Shown piece by piece: positions 11,101 to 23,000 of a stretch of DNA of 33,368 nucleotides (positions are counted from its first letter, which is position 1; the number at the start of each line of letters is the position of its first letter). This stretch comes from Pelargonium cotyledonis (lineage: Eukaryota; Streptophyta; Magnoliopsida; Geraniales; Geraniaceae), in assembly GCA_036897625.1 (NCBI GenBank), contig JAYMTA010000251.1, positions 1 through 33,368 on the forward strand, given 5' to 3'. The notes below the pieces were generated by a model. It was not told the DNA's origin. It saw only the letters and a list, made by a program, of their open reading frames with translations, and made no database searches. The position numbers and the translations under genes are program-made.

Positions 11101-11697
11101 CAAACTTACATTTGAAAAGGCAAGAACCAAAGAGGAAAAAACAGTAGCAAGTGAAGAAAAAAACAGTGCAAAAACATTCTATTTTTCCCATCAATGGTCT
11201 CAAGGAACAAAAAGGGAATCTTTCTCATGAGCAAACCCATATAAGCATTTCAACAAACACACATGCAGAGAAAAAGGGGCAAATCAATGAGCAAACAAAC
11301 AAACCAACAAACACAAAGCAATGAAAAAAGAGAGGGCTTTAATATATGCAGGTGATATAGAAGTACCTGGTGAAATTGTAGCAACTGCCAGCTGAGCATC
11401 AGAGGAGGCTCCAAGAGGAGCTCTGTTGGGCTTCCATGGAGGTTTCTGAAAATGGGTTTTTGGTCTAAAGCTCTGGTTTTGAGGGAAAGGTAAAGTGAGA
11501 GGTATTGGAGGAGGAAGAGGAAGCAGGGCAGGGTAGTAACTCTGGTATTGGTTCTGGTTCAGGTTCAAGAAACCAAAGTGATTGGAGCATTGAAGCAGCT
11601 GGTGATGAAAATGGTGATGCTTGTGAGGTGGGTTCCTAAAAGTCCTGGCCTTGGTGGCACATTTCTTGCTACCATTAGGCTCATCAGTTTGTTCCAT
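8160..11697 (-). CDS. AGO7: ARGONAUTE7, three coding exons, 998 aa
   Basis: AGO7 binds miR390 and cleaves TAS3 RNA to start tasiR-ARF production, which controls leaf polarity and phase change; it acts in cytoplasmic siRNA bodies (known for the family). Coding exons: 11697-11367, 10931-9719 and 9612-8160. Introns are 435 and 106 bp, both GT-AG, and the frame closes exactly (2997 nt). Residues 1-110 are Pro/His/Gln-rich and variable. The ArgoN region is about 135-290, PAZ about 350-470 and MID/PIWI about 545-960. The slicer tetrad is intact: D736 (GADVTHPHP), E777 (HRQEIIQDL), D809 (FRDGVSE) and H947 (PPAYYAHLAA). The C-terminus MFYC is typical. Strings such as GGGAVGFRGFFQSLRPTQQG and SGNQGREFNL after the second junction match AGO7 rather than AGO1, AGO2 or AGO4. 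Leader: a CT-rich tract on the coding strand lies about 50 bp upstream of the ATG. Confidence 0.97.
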
Positions 11698-11742
11698 AAC
11701 TATGATGGAACCACAAGAATGAGAAAAAGAATCAAGGGTTTG

Positions 11743-11762
11743 TGAGAGAGAGAGAGAGAGAG
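11743..11762 (-). repeat. (GA)n tract in AGO7 leader
   Basis: A GA run on the plus strand, read as CT in the AGO7 transcript, about 46-65 nt upstream of the start codon. CT-rich leaders are common in plant genes, and the length may vary between accessions. Confidence 0.8.
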
Positions 11763-12548
11763 GGTTTTGAGATTCTTTGTGTCAAGGTTTTTGGAACAAG
11801 AAGGAGGTGACTGTTTGTTTCATTTTCATGGAGTGGAGTGAGAGTGTATGTGTAGGGGAGAGAGTGAGGTTATTAGATGCCTAAAAAGGAGAAGAAAAGG
11901 GCATAGCAATGGGTATATGGAGTTATGCAATTTGTGTGTAAGAGGATTTGATGAAGCATTGAATACTACTTTATGATTCATTTGACTATCTGTCAAACAC
12001 AAGATGCTATCTTAGCCTTTTTTACTTCTCAAATCTATTTGGAAGTCAAAGTGAGAGTGGGAGAGACTCACTTTTTTTCTCTTTCATTTATTTATTCCTT
12101 TTGTTTCAAGTTGGTACCAAATTTGGGTTTCAATTTTAATTTGATATCAATTTTGTATAAAATCTGTACACGTGAAATTTAAATTGGTTAAATTTATCGA
12201 TAGAAACAAATTTAAAATAAAATAGTACGATTAAGTTATGTCAACACTTAAATTGTTGTGTAATGGTCCAATGATATATTCAAAATGTTAGTTTATATCT
12301 TTTTAGTAGTGTTGAATTGAATTGTTTATTGTGCTATTATATTTAATGATCAAGAATGTAAATTATGAATTTAATATGTACTAACTATGAAATTGTCTTA
12401 TTCTAAGTTTCTAACATTCTTTATTTATATTTTATTGGAAAATTTTTTATGTCATCATGGTAGATATAGACTACTTTCAACTTTCAAAGACTCAAATGAT
12501 AGAAGATTGGAAATGTTTATTGGACTAATTTGAAATTTGAATAAATAA
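11763..12548. other. AGO7 upstream region
   Basis: No gene is seen. It must contain the AGO7 promoter on the minus strand. A weak TATA-like sequence (CCATATAC read on the minus strand, near 11912-11922) is the only candidate, and I do not assign a start site. The 69-codon plus frame at 11973-12182 looks random. Confidence 0.45.
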
Positions 12549-12805
12549 TACTCATTTCGTCCTAAAATGAGTTTCTTGTTTCTAGTTTTTGTAAAAATTA
12601 AGAATTACAAAATAATTTAATGTGTTTTCATTATAACCCTCACTTTCTCCATGTACACTTCATGTGCAGATTTGTCCATGTACATAAGTGATAAGGGTAA
12701 TATGGGAAGAACACTAATATAATAACATAAAAATAAAAATAAGACACTCATTTTGAAACAAAAAAATTAGACAAAAAAGACACTTATTTTAGGATGGAGG
12801 GAGTA
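12549..12805. mobile_element. Stowaway-like MITE
   Basis: An AT-rich element of about 253 bp (12551-12803). Its ends are imperfect inverted repeats: CTCATTTCGTCCTAAAATGA on the left pairs with the reverse of ATTTTAGGATGGAGGGAG on the right. The right terminus reads CTCCCTCCATCC on the other strand, close to the Stowaway consensus. TA dinucleotides flank both ends (12549-12550 and 12804-12805), as in Tc1/mariner-derived MITEs. No coding capacity. Confidence 0.85.
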
Positions 12806-15800
12806 ATACATATTATATGGTTTTGAGGTGGAAGATGAGATAAGCATGTGCTTATACATAATTAGAAGAATTAAGAATCTTCAAATCCTCTCTTGTTTTT
12901 GTCATTTTTAGACAAATTGGGCATAGAGATAACTGCTATTTTAGCTAGGTCATGCCACAAACTTGTAGTTTAATAATATTAAAAACTTATATATTTCTTT
13001 TGAAACCCTACACTTTATGTACTAGACACTAGCGGTGTTGGCCATCACTATGTTCAAGAAGATTATATAGTGTTCATTAATGGACAATGTCTTAAAATTA
13101 TAAAAGATGGAACTAATCTACTAATTGATTATTTGTTCAACCAGTGCAAGACATGCATTATAGATATGAAGATGCATTATGAGGATAAGATTATTTTATA
13201 TATGGGTTATTTTACAACAAATATATATTTACATTATGGACCGTTCTAGATCTCACATTTCAAGAGTTAAGAGTAGCATTCGATACCCTCCACCCAAGTT
13301 TTGGTAGAAAAAATACATCATTTGTTAAGTAGGAAGTCTACTTTAGAACTTTTATAACATTAATTTTATCACGCTATCTCTATGGACGCTCATGAACAGT
13401 TTCGTATGTTAAAGTTGTATACTTCGCGTTGAAGTTTCAAACATTAACAATGAATGAGCCATCATACATGATCATCGTAAACATACCTGCAGAAACTTAT
13501 TATTCTTAGTGAAGATAAACACAAAGTGCAATTATTATCCTCCTCCTCAAGACTCAAGTAGAATAATAAGAATGAGTTTCTTACAAGGTTTTTGTCACAT
13601 AGCAATGGTCATAGACTTCATTTAAGGCACCTCTCCAGTCAGCTCCCTCTTTTGCAAACATGATTAATGGTAGTGGGATCAAAGTGTTGGAGGGGCCATC
13701 CTATGCACTTGAGAATTAGGTGAGTCTCTCTATATTAAGATTTTTAAGGATAAACATTATTTGGAATGTGTTTGATGGGACAATATCATTTGAATTGTGG
13801 AGCCTTTTACTACTATTATTTATTAGAGGATCATATTTTCTATCCTTTCCTCTCTCACATCATGCCCATTAATTACTCCACTCCAACCTCTTCTTTATCA
13901 TTTTCTTGTGAGCACATCAACAACAACAAAAATAGAATGGAAAATGAAAATGGTTAGTGATATATGTAAGTTGAAGTAGAGAGATGAACAATAATTTTAA
14001 GATTTTCTTATTTATAAAAAAATAGACACATCTAGGATGAAAAATTGTAATTTAATCTTCGCATATGAAACAATTTTGTGCTTAAAACACGTAATTTTTG
14101 ACATAATCTATGTTATTCTTGGTCTTTTTGAAACTTTGAGACGATATTTTAAATAATATCTCATGCTACTAACTCATTTTTCAAACTTAAATAACGTATC
14201 TTATACCACTAACAGGGAGACTCGACCCAAAATCTCAAACACTTAAACCATTTAACCTGATCAGCGTAGTTGCTTTGGTGTATTTTCCATTTAAATATCT
14301 AACAAACTCATTTAAAAAAAATCTTTGGACATGTGATTCAATCATTAAAATTAAAAAAATAAAAAAAAAAATAAAAAACACTCTCCTATGTTCCCTTCTT
14401 TCTTTTGAGGTATACACTTACCTGCCAAAGATGAGACTAATTAAGGAGAAAAACCAGAAACTTGCTAAACTTTAGCATATGTAAATTGATTGACTAGCTA
14501 ATTGAATTTCCCATCATTGAATTGAGTGTAGAGTAAATAAATTAATAAATCAAATCAAATCATAGCTATAAAGTTGTGTGTTTGTGATATGATGATTGGC
14601 TCTATCTTTGTGTTCATTATGCAGAAATTTAAACCCATCTTTTGTGGTCAAAACTATATGTCCACAAAATCAAAACATGAAGCTGTTTCATATTTTTTCT
14701 TTGTATTGCAGTTTTCAAGGAGTGGATTTTTTTTTTTTTTTTTTTGAAAAGCTAAAATGTGAAAGGAACAGCTAACATGAAGAAGAGTGTGCAGATTCAA
14801 ACAAATGTGCCAAATTCTCAAAATGGAACACAAACAGTGACATCAACCTAAGTGAAGAATATATAGTACAAAACAATTTGGTTGATTTTGGTTCTGTTCT
14901 GCATGTCTTTTTTTTATTGGTTCCAAAACTGCATCTTTACTAAATTCAGCTAAGCTATGCAATTGTTGAAAATATTGAGACTATTTTAGAATAATTCTCT
15001 ACTTATGCGGTAATTTTTCATCAGTTTGATGGAATTTGTTTGCTGATAGTATTTATAAATGTAGAATTTTGTAGTAGTTCAGTTTTTACTTAACTTTATC
15101 TCTTACGAAAGAAGAATGTGCGTTATATAATGATCGGGACATTGACTAAATTCAATTACAATGATGATATTGCGAAGTTTCATGTGCTTGATTTATTATT
15201 AAACGGGGTCCTATGAGAAATGACAGATTAATAAGTTACATTAGATTTTTTTAATGCTAAGGGTCATTGAAAATCCTAGAAATGTTAGAGAATCTAGATC
15301 ATATGACCAAGTTGAGTCATTAAAGAACATTTTGTTTCTTGGGCAATGGGGTTTATGTGAACCAACTAGCAAAAAAGAACATTTTAATAAGTGAAAAAAG
15401 CAGACATTAATGATGTCTCAGACCAACAATAGAACTATTAGTGATGATTAGGGTTTTGAATGGATATAAAAACTAGGTTTTTTAGAAGATCATGGTTTAT
15501 TTTGGGTAGCAATCAAGGTCATAGCTATAGTTTTTTTTATGGTATCACCATCCAAACCAACAAATATGAAAGAAATTTTCATACAAATAATGCAAATTCT
15601 TTATAATATTATTCGTTTTTTGTCAAATAAATTTTCAAAATCAAGAGATTACACGTTAGAAGACCGTGCAGTTACACATGTCTATGTCACATAAACTAGT
15701 GATGATAGTAAAAGATAACAGAGTGATCAGTGGGCGAGACTCGCATCAAACTATGAATACTAATTTTAAAAGGGTGGCTAAGCAAGAAAACCTACAACCA

Positions 15801-15871
15801 AACCTCATTTTTGAGTTACTTGCAGAACAAGAAACCTAATCAGTTGCCATTGGAGGATCACTTCAAGGAGT
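12806..15871. other. Long AT-rich intergenic region, no gene seen
   Basis: About 3 kb with no convincing coding frame, RNA gene or long repeat. It holds homopolymer tracts (for example T run 14729-14745 and A-rich 14340-14380). The right end near 15.6-15.87 kb is probably the 3' UTR of the ERF gene. Confidence 0.55.
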
Positions 15872-16999
15872 TCAATCACTAAACAGCAGATCAGTTAAGA
15901 AAGGCATTGAGAGAGCTCCAAAGAGATGATTCTCAGCGTTACTCACAGAAGAAGAAGACGAAGAACACGATGAAGACTCAGTCTCTGGGATTTGAGCATG
16001 TTCTCGAGACACCAAGAAACCATCTTCTTCCTTCTTGATCTTTACCATTTCCTCTTGATTGTTCATGACCCGAAGATTCGATGACTGATCACAAGCCTTC
16101 CCTTTTCCCGAATCAAGTTTCAGCCTCAAGCACTCTGATATGCCATTGAAGGCATAGAGAGAAGCTGAGAACTTTCTTTCATATTTCATCCTCTTCATGG
16201 CCTCTCTGATTGCTGGTGGCTCCTCCCCGAAAGTGGTCTCTTGCTCCATTGACTCCACCATCTCTTCCGCGATCTCAAACGGATCAGAACACTCCAATGG
16301 CAATCCGAGATTGTCCACAAAATTAAAATCCATGAGCCCTATATCAGTATTTTCCGTTCCCTCGCTTCCCAACTGATCTTGATCAAGAGAGTCTAGAGAA
16401 TCGAGAGACTGAAGAGAATCAAGACAAGTCATGTAACTATCGTCAAATCTTGATCTTGATCCCAAATTAGGATCCTCAAAACCAGCATTTCCGGCAAAAT
16501 GTGAATCAAAACTACAGTCATTCAAGTAGTCATGAATATCAGCATTGGTGTTTTCTTTTGTACTGAATTGAGCACTCTCTTGCACGAGTACCTGTCCCGT
16601 TTCTTGATTCCTCGCAGCAGCGACAGCATTGTTCCTGGCGCTGATCCGGAGCAAGAGGAGGTTCGTGATCTTGGAAGGAAGAGCGGGAGGAGACTGAGAG
16701 AACGGAGAGCAAGGCCAAAAGTTTGTGCGGGTATTGGCTCCGCGAAGCAAGCACGCTGCTTCATCATAAGCCCTAGCAGCCTCCTCAGCAGTGTCGTATG
16801 TCCCTAACCAAACCCGTATCTTCTGAATTGTGTCCTTGATCTCAGCAACCCACCTCCCTGAAGGTCTCTGACGGACGCCAACATATCTTTTTCGGGTTCT
16901 TGATCTTGCACCGCCTAGAGCCTCCATGAGCTGGCTCATCCCAGCACTGTCCCTCTCTTCTACTTCTACTTCACTCACTCTGCTTCTCTTCCTCGCCAT
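15872..16999 (-). CDS. ERN1: AP2/ERF transcription factor, ERN1/RAP2.11 type
   Basis: A nuclear DNA-binding regulator; in legumes ERN1 activates early nodulation genes, and relatives act in stress and nutrient responses. From the chosen start (MARKRSR) the intronless CDS gives 375 aa. Its single AP2 domain (about residues 39-95) reads [16 protein letters not shown], then [20 protein letters not shown] and [14 protein letters not shown]. It is followed by [12 protein letters not shown], a diagnostic ERN/RAP2.11-type extension. [17 protein letters not shown] motif lies in the C-terminal half. Acidic segments and a poly-Ser run precede the hydrophobic end [12 protein letters not shown] basic stretch at the N-terminus may be a nuclear signal. 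An ATG nine codons upstream (17026) is in frame, but it lies only about 30 bp from a TATA box, so the second ATG is preferred. In a non-legume the nodulation role is not implied. Confidence 0.93.
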   Translation of the reverse strand: MARKRSRVSEVEVEERDSAGMSQLMEALGGARSRTRKRYVGVRQRPSGRWVAEIKDTIQKIRVWLGTYDTAEEAARAYDEAACLLRGANTRTNFWPCSPFSQSPPALPSKITNLLLLRISARNNAVAAARNQETGQVLVQESAQFSTKENTNADIHDYLNDCSFDSHFAGNAGFEDPNLGSRSRFDDSYMTCLDSLQSLDSLDSLDQDQLGSEGTENTDIGLMDFNFVDNLGLPLECSDPFEIAEEMVESMEQETTFGEEPPAIREAMKRMKYERKFSASLYAFNGISECLRLKLDSGKGKACDQSSNLRVMNNQEEMVKIKKEEDGFLVSREHAQIPETESSSCSSSSSSVSNAENHLFGALSMPFLTDLLFSD

Positions 17000-17055
17000 T
17001 TCGGTTTCTTTTTCTAGATTCTGCATGTGTTTGATTACAAGACAAGTTGGTGTGT

Positions 17056-17064
17056 GATATATAG
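17056..17064 (-). promoter_or_regulatory. TATA box of the ERF gene
   Basis: CTATATATC on the minus strand. About 30 bp downstream lies 17030, which would place the transcription start almost on the first in-frame ATG (17026) and leave a leader of about 30 nt for the ATG at 16999. Inferred from position; no transcript data. Confidence 0.55.
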
Positions 17065-17620
17065 GAGGAAGAGTGAGAGGGTGATTGGGATTTGAGAGGG
17101 TTGTTTATGGTTGTTGCTATGTGTTTGTTCTGTGTTTGGTTCGGCTTTGTGTGTGTGTGTGGGAGGAGATTTCACTTTCATGGGAGGGGGAGAACCCAAG
17201 AACACTGCAAAATCTGAGCTTTGCCTCAGTCTCTTGGTTCCTATGCAGACAAAAACAAGCAACTCTAGCTAAATTAACAACCAAACTGCCAAAAAAACCA
17301 CAGGAACAATAGGTGAAATATGAAATTATATCACAGTTTATGATGAAAAACATGGATCATCTCTCGGCATAGACAGTGATGTTCATGTATTGGGCTTAAA
17401 TTCACTTAGTCCAAGCGAAATGTGTCACAGAACGAGACAACAGAGCTTCGTCCTGTGTCTAGGCCGTATTTTTGCATTCTAAGGTCGTTTAAGGGGCGTT
17501 TTGGTCATTTTACTATTTTTGTATATTTTTATTTCGGGTTAACTTTTATTCTAAGCTTTGGATTTTGGGTTCACAACTTCTCTTTATTTGTTTATGTTTG
17601 ATAATTTTGAAAGTTACAAA
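17065..17620. other. Upstream region of the ERF gene
   Basis: Promoter-proximal sequence with a short GT run (about 17147-17160). The overlapping open frames here on both strands show no protein family signature. Confidence 0.5.
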
Positions 17621-17627
17621 AGGAACT

Positions 17628-17780
17628 AGAGTTTCTTGTAACACTACTAAACAACTGTAAGGAGATGTAAGAAGTTGTTCCAAAAGATTGTGTTTCATAT
17701 AGTAAAATGTTCGGATAAAAACAACTGTAAGATGTATCAATTATATATTGAAATGACCTAAATGGACTTAATATTTAAAA
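17628..17780. repeat. Dispersed repeat, copy A
   Basis: Shares an ordered series of blocks with 19112-19245: GTAACACTACT, AACTGTAA, GTTCNAAA, then ATGTTCGGATAAAAACAA, TATCAATTAT and TTGAAATG, then AATGGAC. Similarity is patchy, as in an old repeat. I see no termini that define its class. Confidence 0.7.
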
Positions 17781-18050
17781 AACAACTAAATTATATCACT
17801 CACTACATATACTCTCATGAGATGTTCAATGTTGATCAATAAATTATAACCAACATATGCATTAACAGAGTAATTTAAACTACTATAACATACCAGATCG
17901 GTTGACCTCATCTGCAGAAACAAAATCTAGTATTTCATAGGTCAATATAACATAATACAATTAGACAAATCAAGAAGGTAATTCACGAGTTATCTCACTC
18001 TTAAAGGAGACCAATAATCCCGAATCAACTCCTTAAATGAGCTTGACTTC
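17781..18050. other. Intergenic region
   Basis: AT-rich, with no gene or structural element recognised. Confidence 0.5.
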
Positions 18051-18240
18051 TCTAGGTCACCATTATATGCATTTTTTACCAAACAACCTAGTGACCAACA
18101 CCAAACTAGTTCTAATATCATATCAAACTTCGATCAAATTCAAAAACCTACCGTAGTTCTTATATATCATATCAAACTTCGCTCAAACTCAATAACTTAA
18201 TCTGATAGGTGAGAAAGATCCAACAAGCGAATCTAGTTGA
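18050..18240 (-). mobile_element. Degenerate LTR/primer-site-like repeat, copy 1
   Basis: Resembles the repeats at 20.69-20.83 and 23.09-23.35 kb: CCAAACTAGTTCTAATATCATATCAAACTTCG and a short second echo of ATATCATATCAAACTTCG about 50 bp on, then AACTTAATCTGATAGGTG. On the minus strand the core reads like a worn TGGTATCAGA tRNA-Met primer-binding site, the usual start of many plant LTR elements just after the 5' LTR. Class assignment is inference. Confidence 0.5.
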
Positions 18241-19111
18241 ATCCACGATCCTTAGTTGGTATTAGTATTATTCTTTCCTGTGGGGAATACTACAACCAAA
18301 GCATGATAGTAATGTTCTGTACATATTCAAGAACTATTTCGATTTGTCTTTTTTGTGAACATTACTACCAGCAATGCATGATAGAGATGTTTTCACACAT
18401 ATTTAAAGCATCTAATATTTAAAAAGCATTGTAGAAATCAATCAGCTAACTAACAGAGACATGTTGTAGAATTCTGGTTGTACGGTAATAGATGTTTTTC
18501 TTAAAATCGTTACTAACAACATAAGCTAGATATGGTTGGAGTAAAATATTGAAGAGAAATGATAAACACAGTATCAGTGCAAAATGAAACAAAACATGGC
18601 AAATTTGGAAGTTATTGAAGTGAAATGCAGCAGAATTTGGGGAAGCCAAAGCCAAAGAGAGAGACAGAAGCTGCCCAATATTCTCAGTTTTTGTTTTGTG
18701 TTTTGTTTTTTTACTCTTTGAAATTACCTCCAGCTTTTAACAATTCTAGGGCTTAAATAATGTTCTTTTATCCAATCATGGTACTGTACAAACTCTATAA
18801 TATTCATTCAGTAAGTTTCACTTGGTTTCATGCTATTATTATATGACAGGTATAGCACAGATAGTAGAATTAGAGCTGTCATTTCGGGTTCAAATTACCT
18901 GTTTTAATTAGATTTGAGTCTAAAACTCTCGAGATTAGGTTCAGGTCCTAACTTTTTTCTTTGTTCGAGTTTGGATAAGTTTGTAAAATTAAGGGGAACT
19001 CGAACTTGACATATAATTATACATAAAGTTCTACTTCAGCTCCACCTATACGGCTATAGATGCCTATCAAACCTCAGAGGGGTGAACTCGAGCTTGACTT
19101 AGAGGTGGTGT
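18241..19111. other. Intergenic region, no gene seen
   Basis: Short open frames without family signatures. A duplicated phrase (AATACTACAACCAAAGCATGATAG and ATTACTACCAGCAATGCATGATAG, about 18287 and 18361) marks a small local direct repeat. The 18870-19110 part contains GGTTC/GAACTCGA-rich phrases reminiscent of old repeat DNA. Confidence 0.45.
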
Positions 19112-19245
19112 GGTAACACTACTGGAGAACTGTAATGAGCTGTTCAAAAAAATCAGTTACGAATATGTTCGGATAAAAACAATTACAAGAAGGTATCAAT
19201 TATTGAAATGCTCAAAATGGACATTGGGTATTTGAAAATTGGTTA
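19112..19245. repeat. Dispersed repeat, copy B
   Basis: The partner of the repeat at about 17628-17780, in the same orientation, sharing ATGTTCGGATAAAAACAA and flanking blocks. Confidence 0.7.
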
Positions 19246-19389
19246 ATTAATTTTCATGAGTGCAACAAGGTATCAACGGAATATGAATATCATAAGCACA
19301 AGAAGGTCAAATCCATTTTATAATTTGTTAAACTTCACCAAAAATACCTCAAACCTCATAGACGCAACATTACAATAGCGAGACTCTCA

Positions 19390-19572
19390 TACACTGAATC
19401 ACTCTCGCACACTGAATCACTCTTGTACACAATAGTCGAACGAACCGATGTACACTGAATCACTCTCGCACACTGAATCACTCTTGTACACAATAGTCGA
19501 ACGAACCGATGTACTCTGAATCACTCTCGCACACTGAATCACTCTTGTACACAATAGTCGAACAAACCGATT
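19390..19572. repeat. 61-bp tandem repeat, three units
   Basis: Three consecutive 61-bp units start at 19390, 19451 and 19512. They are nearly identical, with a substitution in TACACTGAAT versus TACTCTGAAT and one in CGAACGAACC versus CGAACAAACC. Each unit contains two copies of a shorter phrase, CACTGAATCACTC. No coding frame; a minisatellite between the ERF and OSCA genes. Confidence 0.95.
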
Positions 19573-20001
19573 TCTAAAATCTGAATATGTATATGATTTC
19601 CAAATAAATCAAGATCAGTTCTAAACCTTGGTATCTGCTGAGACTAACTGTTTGTATATTATTCCAAAAAAATTGCAAATCACTGACTGAGAGTTCATAG
19701 TCTGTAAATGTGAGTGTACAGAGACAAAAAAATAAAGAAATAAAACAATTTCCTGTCAAGAATACATGGATACAAGCTCTGTGGTAAAATAAATGAATGT
19801 CTATTTCTTGCACACGTTAATGAACAGCTTGTGAATAATTTACATGCCAGTGAACAAACAAGAAGCACATGCAAATACAGATACAAAACCAACCATGCAT
19901 GCCTTTGGGAAAAAGAATCAAGCACCAAAACGATTATGGCAGTATATAATGGAACCACCATTAAAAAATCATCTCGATATGGTACAAAGACGGATCATAC
20001 T
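19573..20001 (-). other. 3' flank of the OSCA gene
   Basis: Non-coding on the sense of the OSCA gene, probably containing its 3' UTR near the stop at 20002. Open frames here are shadows or random. Confidence 0.5.
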
Positions 20002-23000
20002 TCAGCCACTCACTTCCGATATAAGGGGACTGTTGAGGCTGTCCGGAGTTGTAGAGAAATGAACTGGAGCGAGAGCTGGATCCTTATAGGCAGTGACCAA
20101 GTTATTGAAAAATTCGGTCATTGTAGGATCATTCTCTTCGTCCCTATCCTTCTTTATCAGAGTCTGGATACATAAAAGCAACGAACAAAATTAGGGCATC
20201 GATGAGACATGAGGTTTGGTGTGTAACCCTAAGAAAACAAAATTAAAGAAAGCAATCAATTTGATCTTATATGCTAGTTCAATAGCATATATGTATACAA
20301 ATTCATCTATAAAATGAAGACACATATATTTGTGCATTGTATTGTTTAGCTATTTTAATTCTCCAATGTATAAATGTTTAGGCAGCGTTCGTACTGAAAT
20401 TTAGAATGAGAATGAGATTCCTACTCCCGAGCCACTTTCATGACCAAAAAATCATAATACAAACATGAACAATGAGAATCACATTCCTATTCTCATTCTT
20501 GATACCCATTACTGAACAATTTTTATAATCCAAACACTACCTTATTGACACAGAAGAATCTAAAGGTCCATAGATCGAGCAAACAATCCGATATCATTTG
20601 CATTACACACTGTAACAGAATGTGGTGAAGCAGATCATATTTCCCATTCTAGAGAATCTAGACTCTACACAAGCAAACGAGTCACCAGGTCCAAACAAAA
20701 CCAGTTCTAATACCATGTCAAACTTGACTCAAACGCTAAAGCTTAACATGATAGGTGGAGGACCCTACTAGTATATCATGTTGAGACAGACTTACCGTTC
20801 TTTCAATGTGGAGTTCCTTAACAATAACATTATCATATATATCAAGATCCTAATAAGTCAATTATACAGGGAGGAATCTGTTGACAAGTCGTGAATTGTT
20901 CGGGATTTCAGTATAATAAATGCAGGCACTGTGTTCATGATAATTTTAATCAGTCAAGATAAATGTAGGCACAAAATTGTGGCAATAATGTGTGAAGTGG
21001 ATATACCTCAGCAGAGTGAGCGATAAAGATGGGTAGGAAGCGTTTTCTGCAGTACTCATTAAATAGAAGAGTGAACAATGGAAGAGGAAAAACTAAGGTT
21101 GATGCTAGAGAGAGCTTCTTTGCAGTAAAAATTCCCACTGCTATGGCGTGCATCAATACCAGAGAAAATATCATTGAATTGTGGACAATCGGCCAAAATC
21201 TCCCTGCAGTTTCGTACTTGGGTGCATATACATTTAAGAACTGCATGTGAATATTTACAGAGTATCAATACGAGTTATGACCCAATTATACCAAAACTTA
21301 TTCAGATTGGAACACAAAGAAGAAAAAATGGACAGAAAAGTCCCTCATCATTTTGTAAAACAGGAAAAAGTTAACGGAAGGTAGAGTTGGCAATTCATGT
21401 GCGCGTGTCGTGTTCGCGTCGTGCTGACGCTTGATTGTTCGCTGCACGACCGAACACGACACGTTTAACAATCGTGTTGAACGGTTGAACACAACACATT
21501 TAACAAGGTAACTAAATGGGCCATGTTGACACGACACGATTGACGCAAACACGACCCAATACATTTTGCACGATATAATCAACACGTCTGACACAACACT
21601 ATCCGACATGTTTGGGACAACACAACCCAATTCGTTTGACACATTACTAGAACTGTTTTACAATTATATCCTTAAGTGTGCGTGTTTTGTGCGTCAAAAC
21701 ATGAGTAATTAATCGTGTGAACACAATTACAAAATATTTGAGCGCAAACACACAACTAATTTGGTGTTGTGTGTGTTACGACACAATTTGCCAATTCTAG
21801 CGGAAGACTTCTTAAGTTTTAACTAATAGAACCTCCGTTTCAGAATAACTGTCATTTTGAGGTTATTCAGACGAATTTAAGAAATCGTCTGAAATGATCA
21901 AACGAACTTATTTTCTTCCTAATTATTTCTCTCTTTTACTTGATGAAAATCTAAATTATTACTATTCATTTACTAACTTGGTATGGGAAGGATAAAAGGG
22001 GCATAATTGAAAAGTACGGTGCATTTTACACTGAAGTAAAATAACACTTATTTTGAAACATTTTTATTTCTAGAATGACACGTTCAGAAATGGAGGTAGC
22101 AAAAGTCTTGCCAGTGTGCATCACTAAAGAGAGAATGTGTGTGCCGTTTAATCTTGCATGTTCTTTTACTATCTGACTTAAAGGTCACTTTCAGTATAAT
22201 AAAGAGACCTTTATTTAATGCAATAAACTTACAAGGTGAAAATTAAAGTACACATGCCACATAAATAACCCTAAAAGACATTTCACTAACCTGATTGCGG
22301 AAGATGATGTAGGCAAGACAAAGGTACACCAAGAGGAAGGGAAGAATTAAAGGGGCTAGGAAGAAATAGGTAATACCAAGAAGTCCAAAGAAACAAATTC
22401 TTGGAACGTCCCTGTGGTAAGGAATTGAAGGAATTTCAAGATCTTCATCATTTGAAACTTTTACAAATGGTCTTTTCATCAAACTCCAAATAAGGGGTAT
22501 GATACGAAAGAGTTCGGATGAGGCACTTGTCCACCCAGATGTGACAACATATGCAACGAAAAATGATGACTACAACAGAAAATAATAATTTCATGTCAGA
22601 TTCACATGGGCAGTACCAAATATTGTCCTAGCTACCTGATTTATAAACTGAATAGGATAAAGATTATAAACAGCATCTTCCAAAAAGAACCAGTCTCACC
22701 TGTGCTGGAACAGAAACAGCTAGCTTTGCAGGAATATTTTTGGGATCGAGGAGGATCGAAACCTGGTATAAAACTGACCCGGAAAAAACAGTTGCAAAGA
22801 AGATGTTCCATACTGTGAACCAAAGTACTTTGTTGCATGCACTCTTTTCTATATCACTGTGAGAAATGTATCCTTGAATGGATGATAGAAATTCCATGAT
22901 AGGAGGCACGATTTTAAGGAAACACTGAAGAATAAGACTAGGCAAGTATCCTGTAATTACTGAACTTACAAAAGTTCTGCAAGAAAATGTACAAGGATGA

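Noticed and set aside
10725-11115. Plus-strand frames over AGO7 exon 2 start and intron 1
   Set aside because: Antisense to AGO7 with no protein signature; the minus frame closes perfectly across the splice sites.
16522-16807. Antisense and alternate frames within the ERF gene
   Set aside because: Shadows of the AP2 coding sequence; the AP2 domain is in the chosen frame.
8160-17026. A linked small-RNA/transcription-factor operon-like unit formed by AGO7 and the ERF gene
   Set aside because: They share strand but are separated by over 4 kb of AT-rich DNA with a MITE; plant genes are not co-transcribed and no functional link is evident.
19831-20175. A 114-codon plus frame
   Set aside because: It overlaps the OSCA last exon and its 3' flank in antisense and has no family signature.
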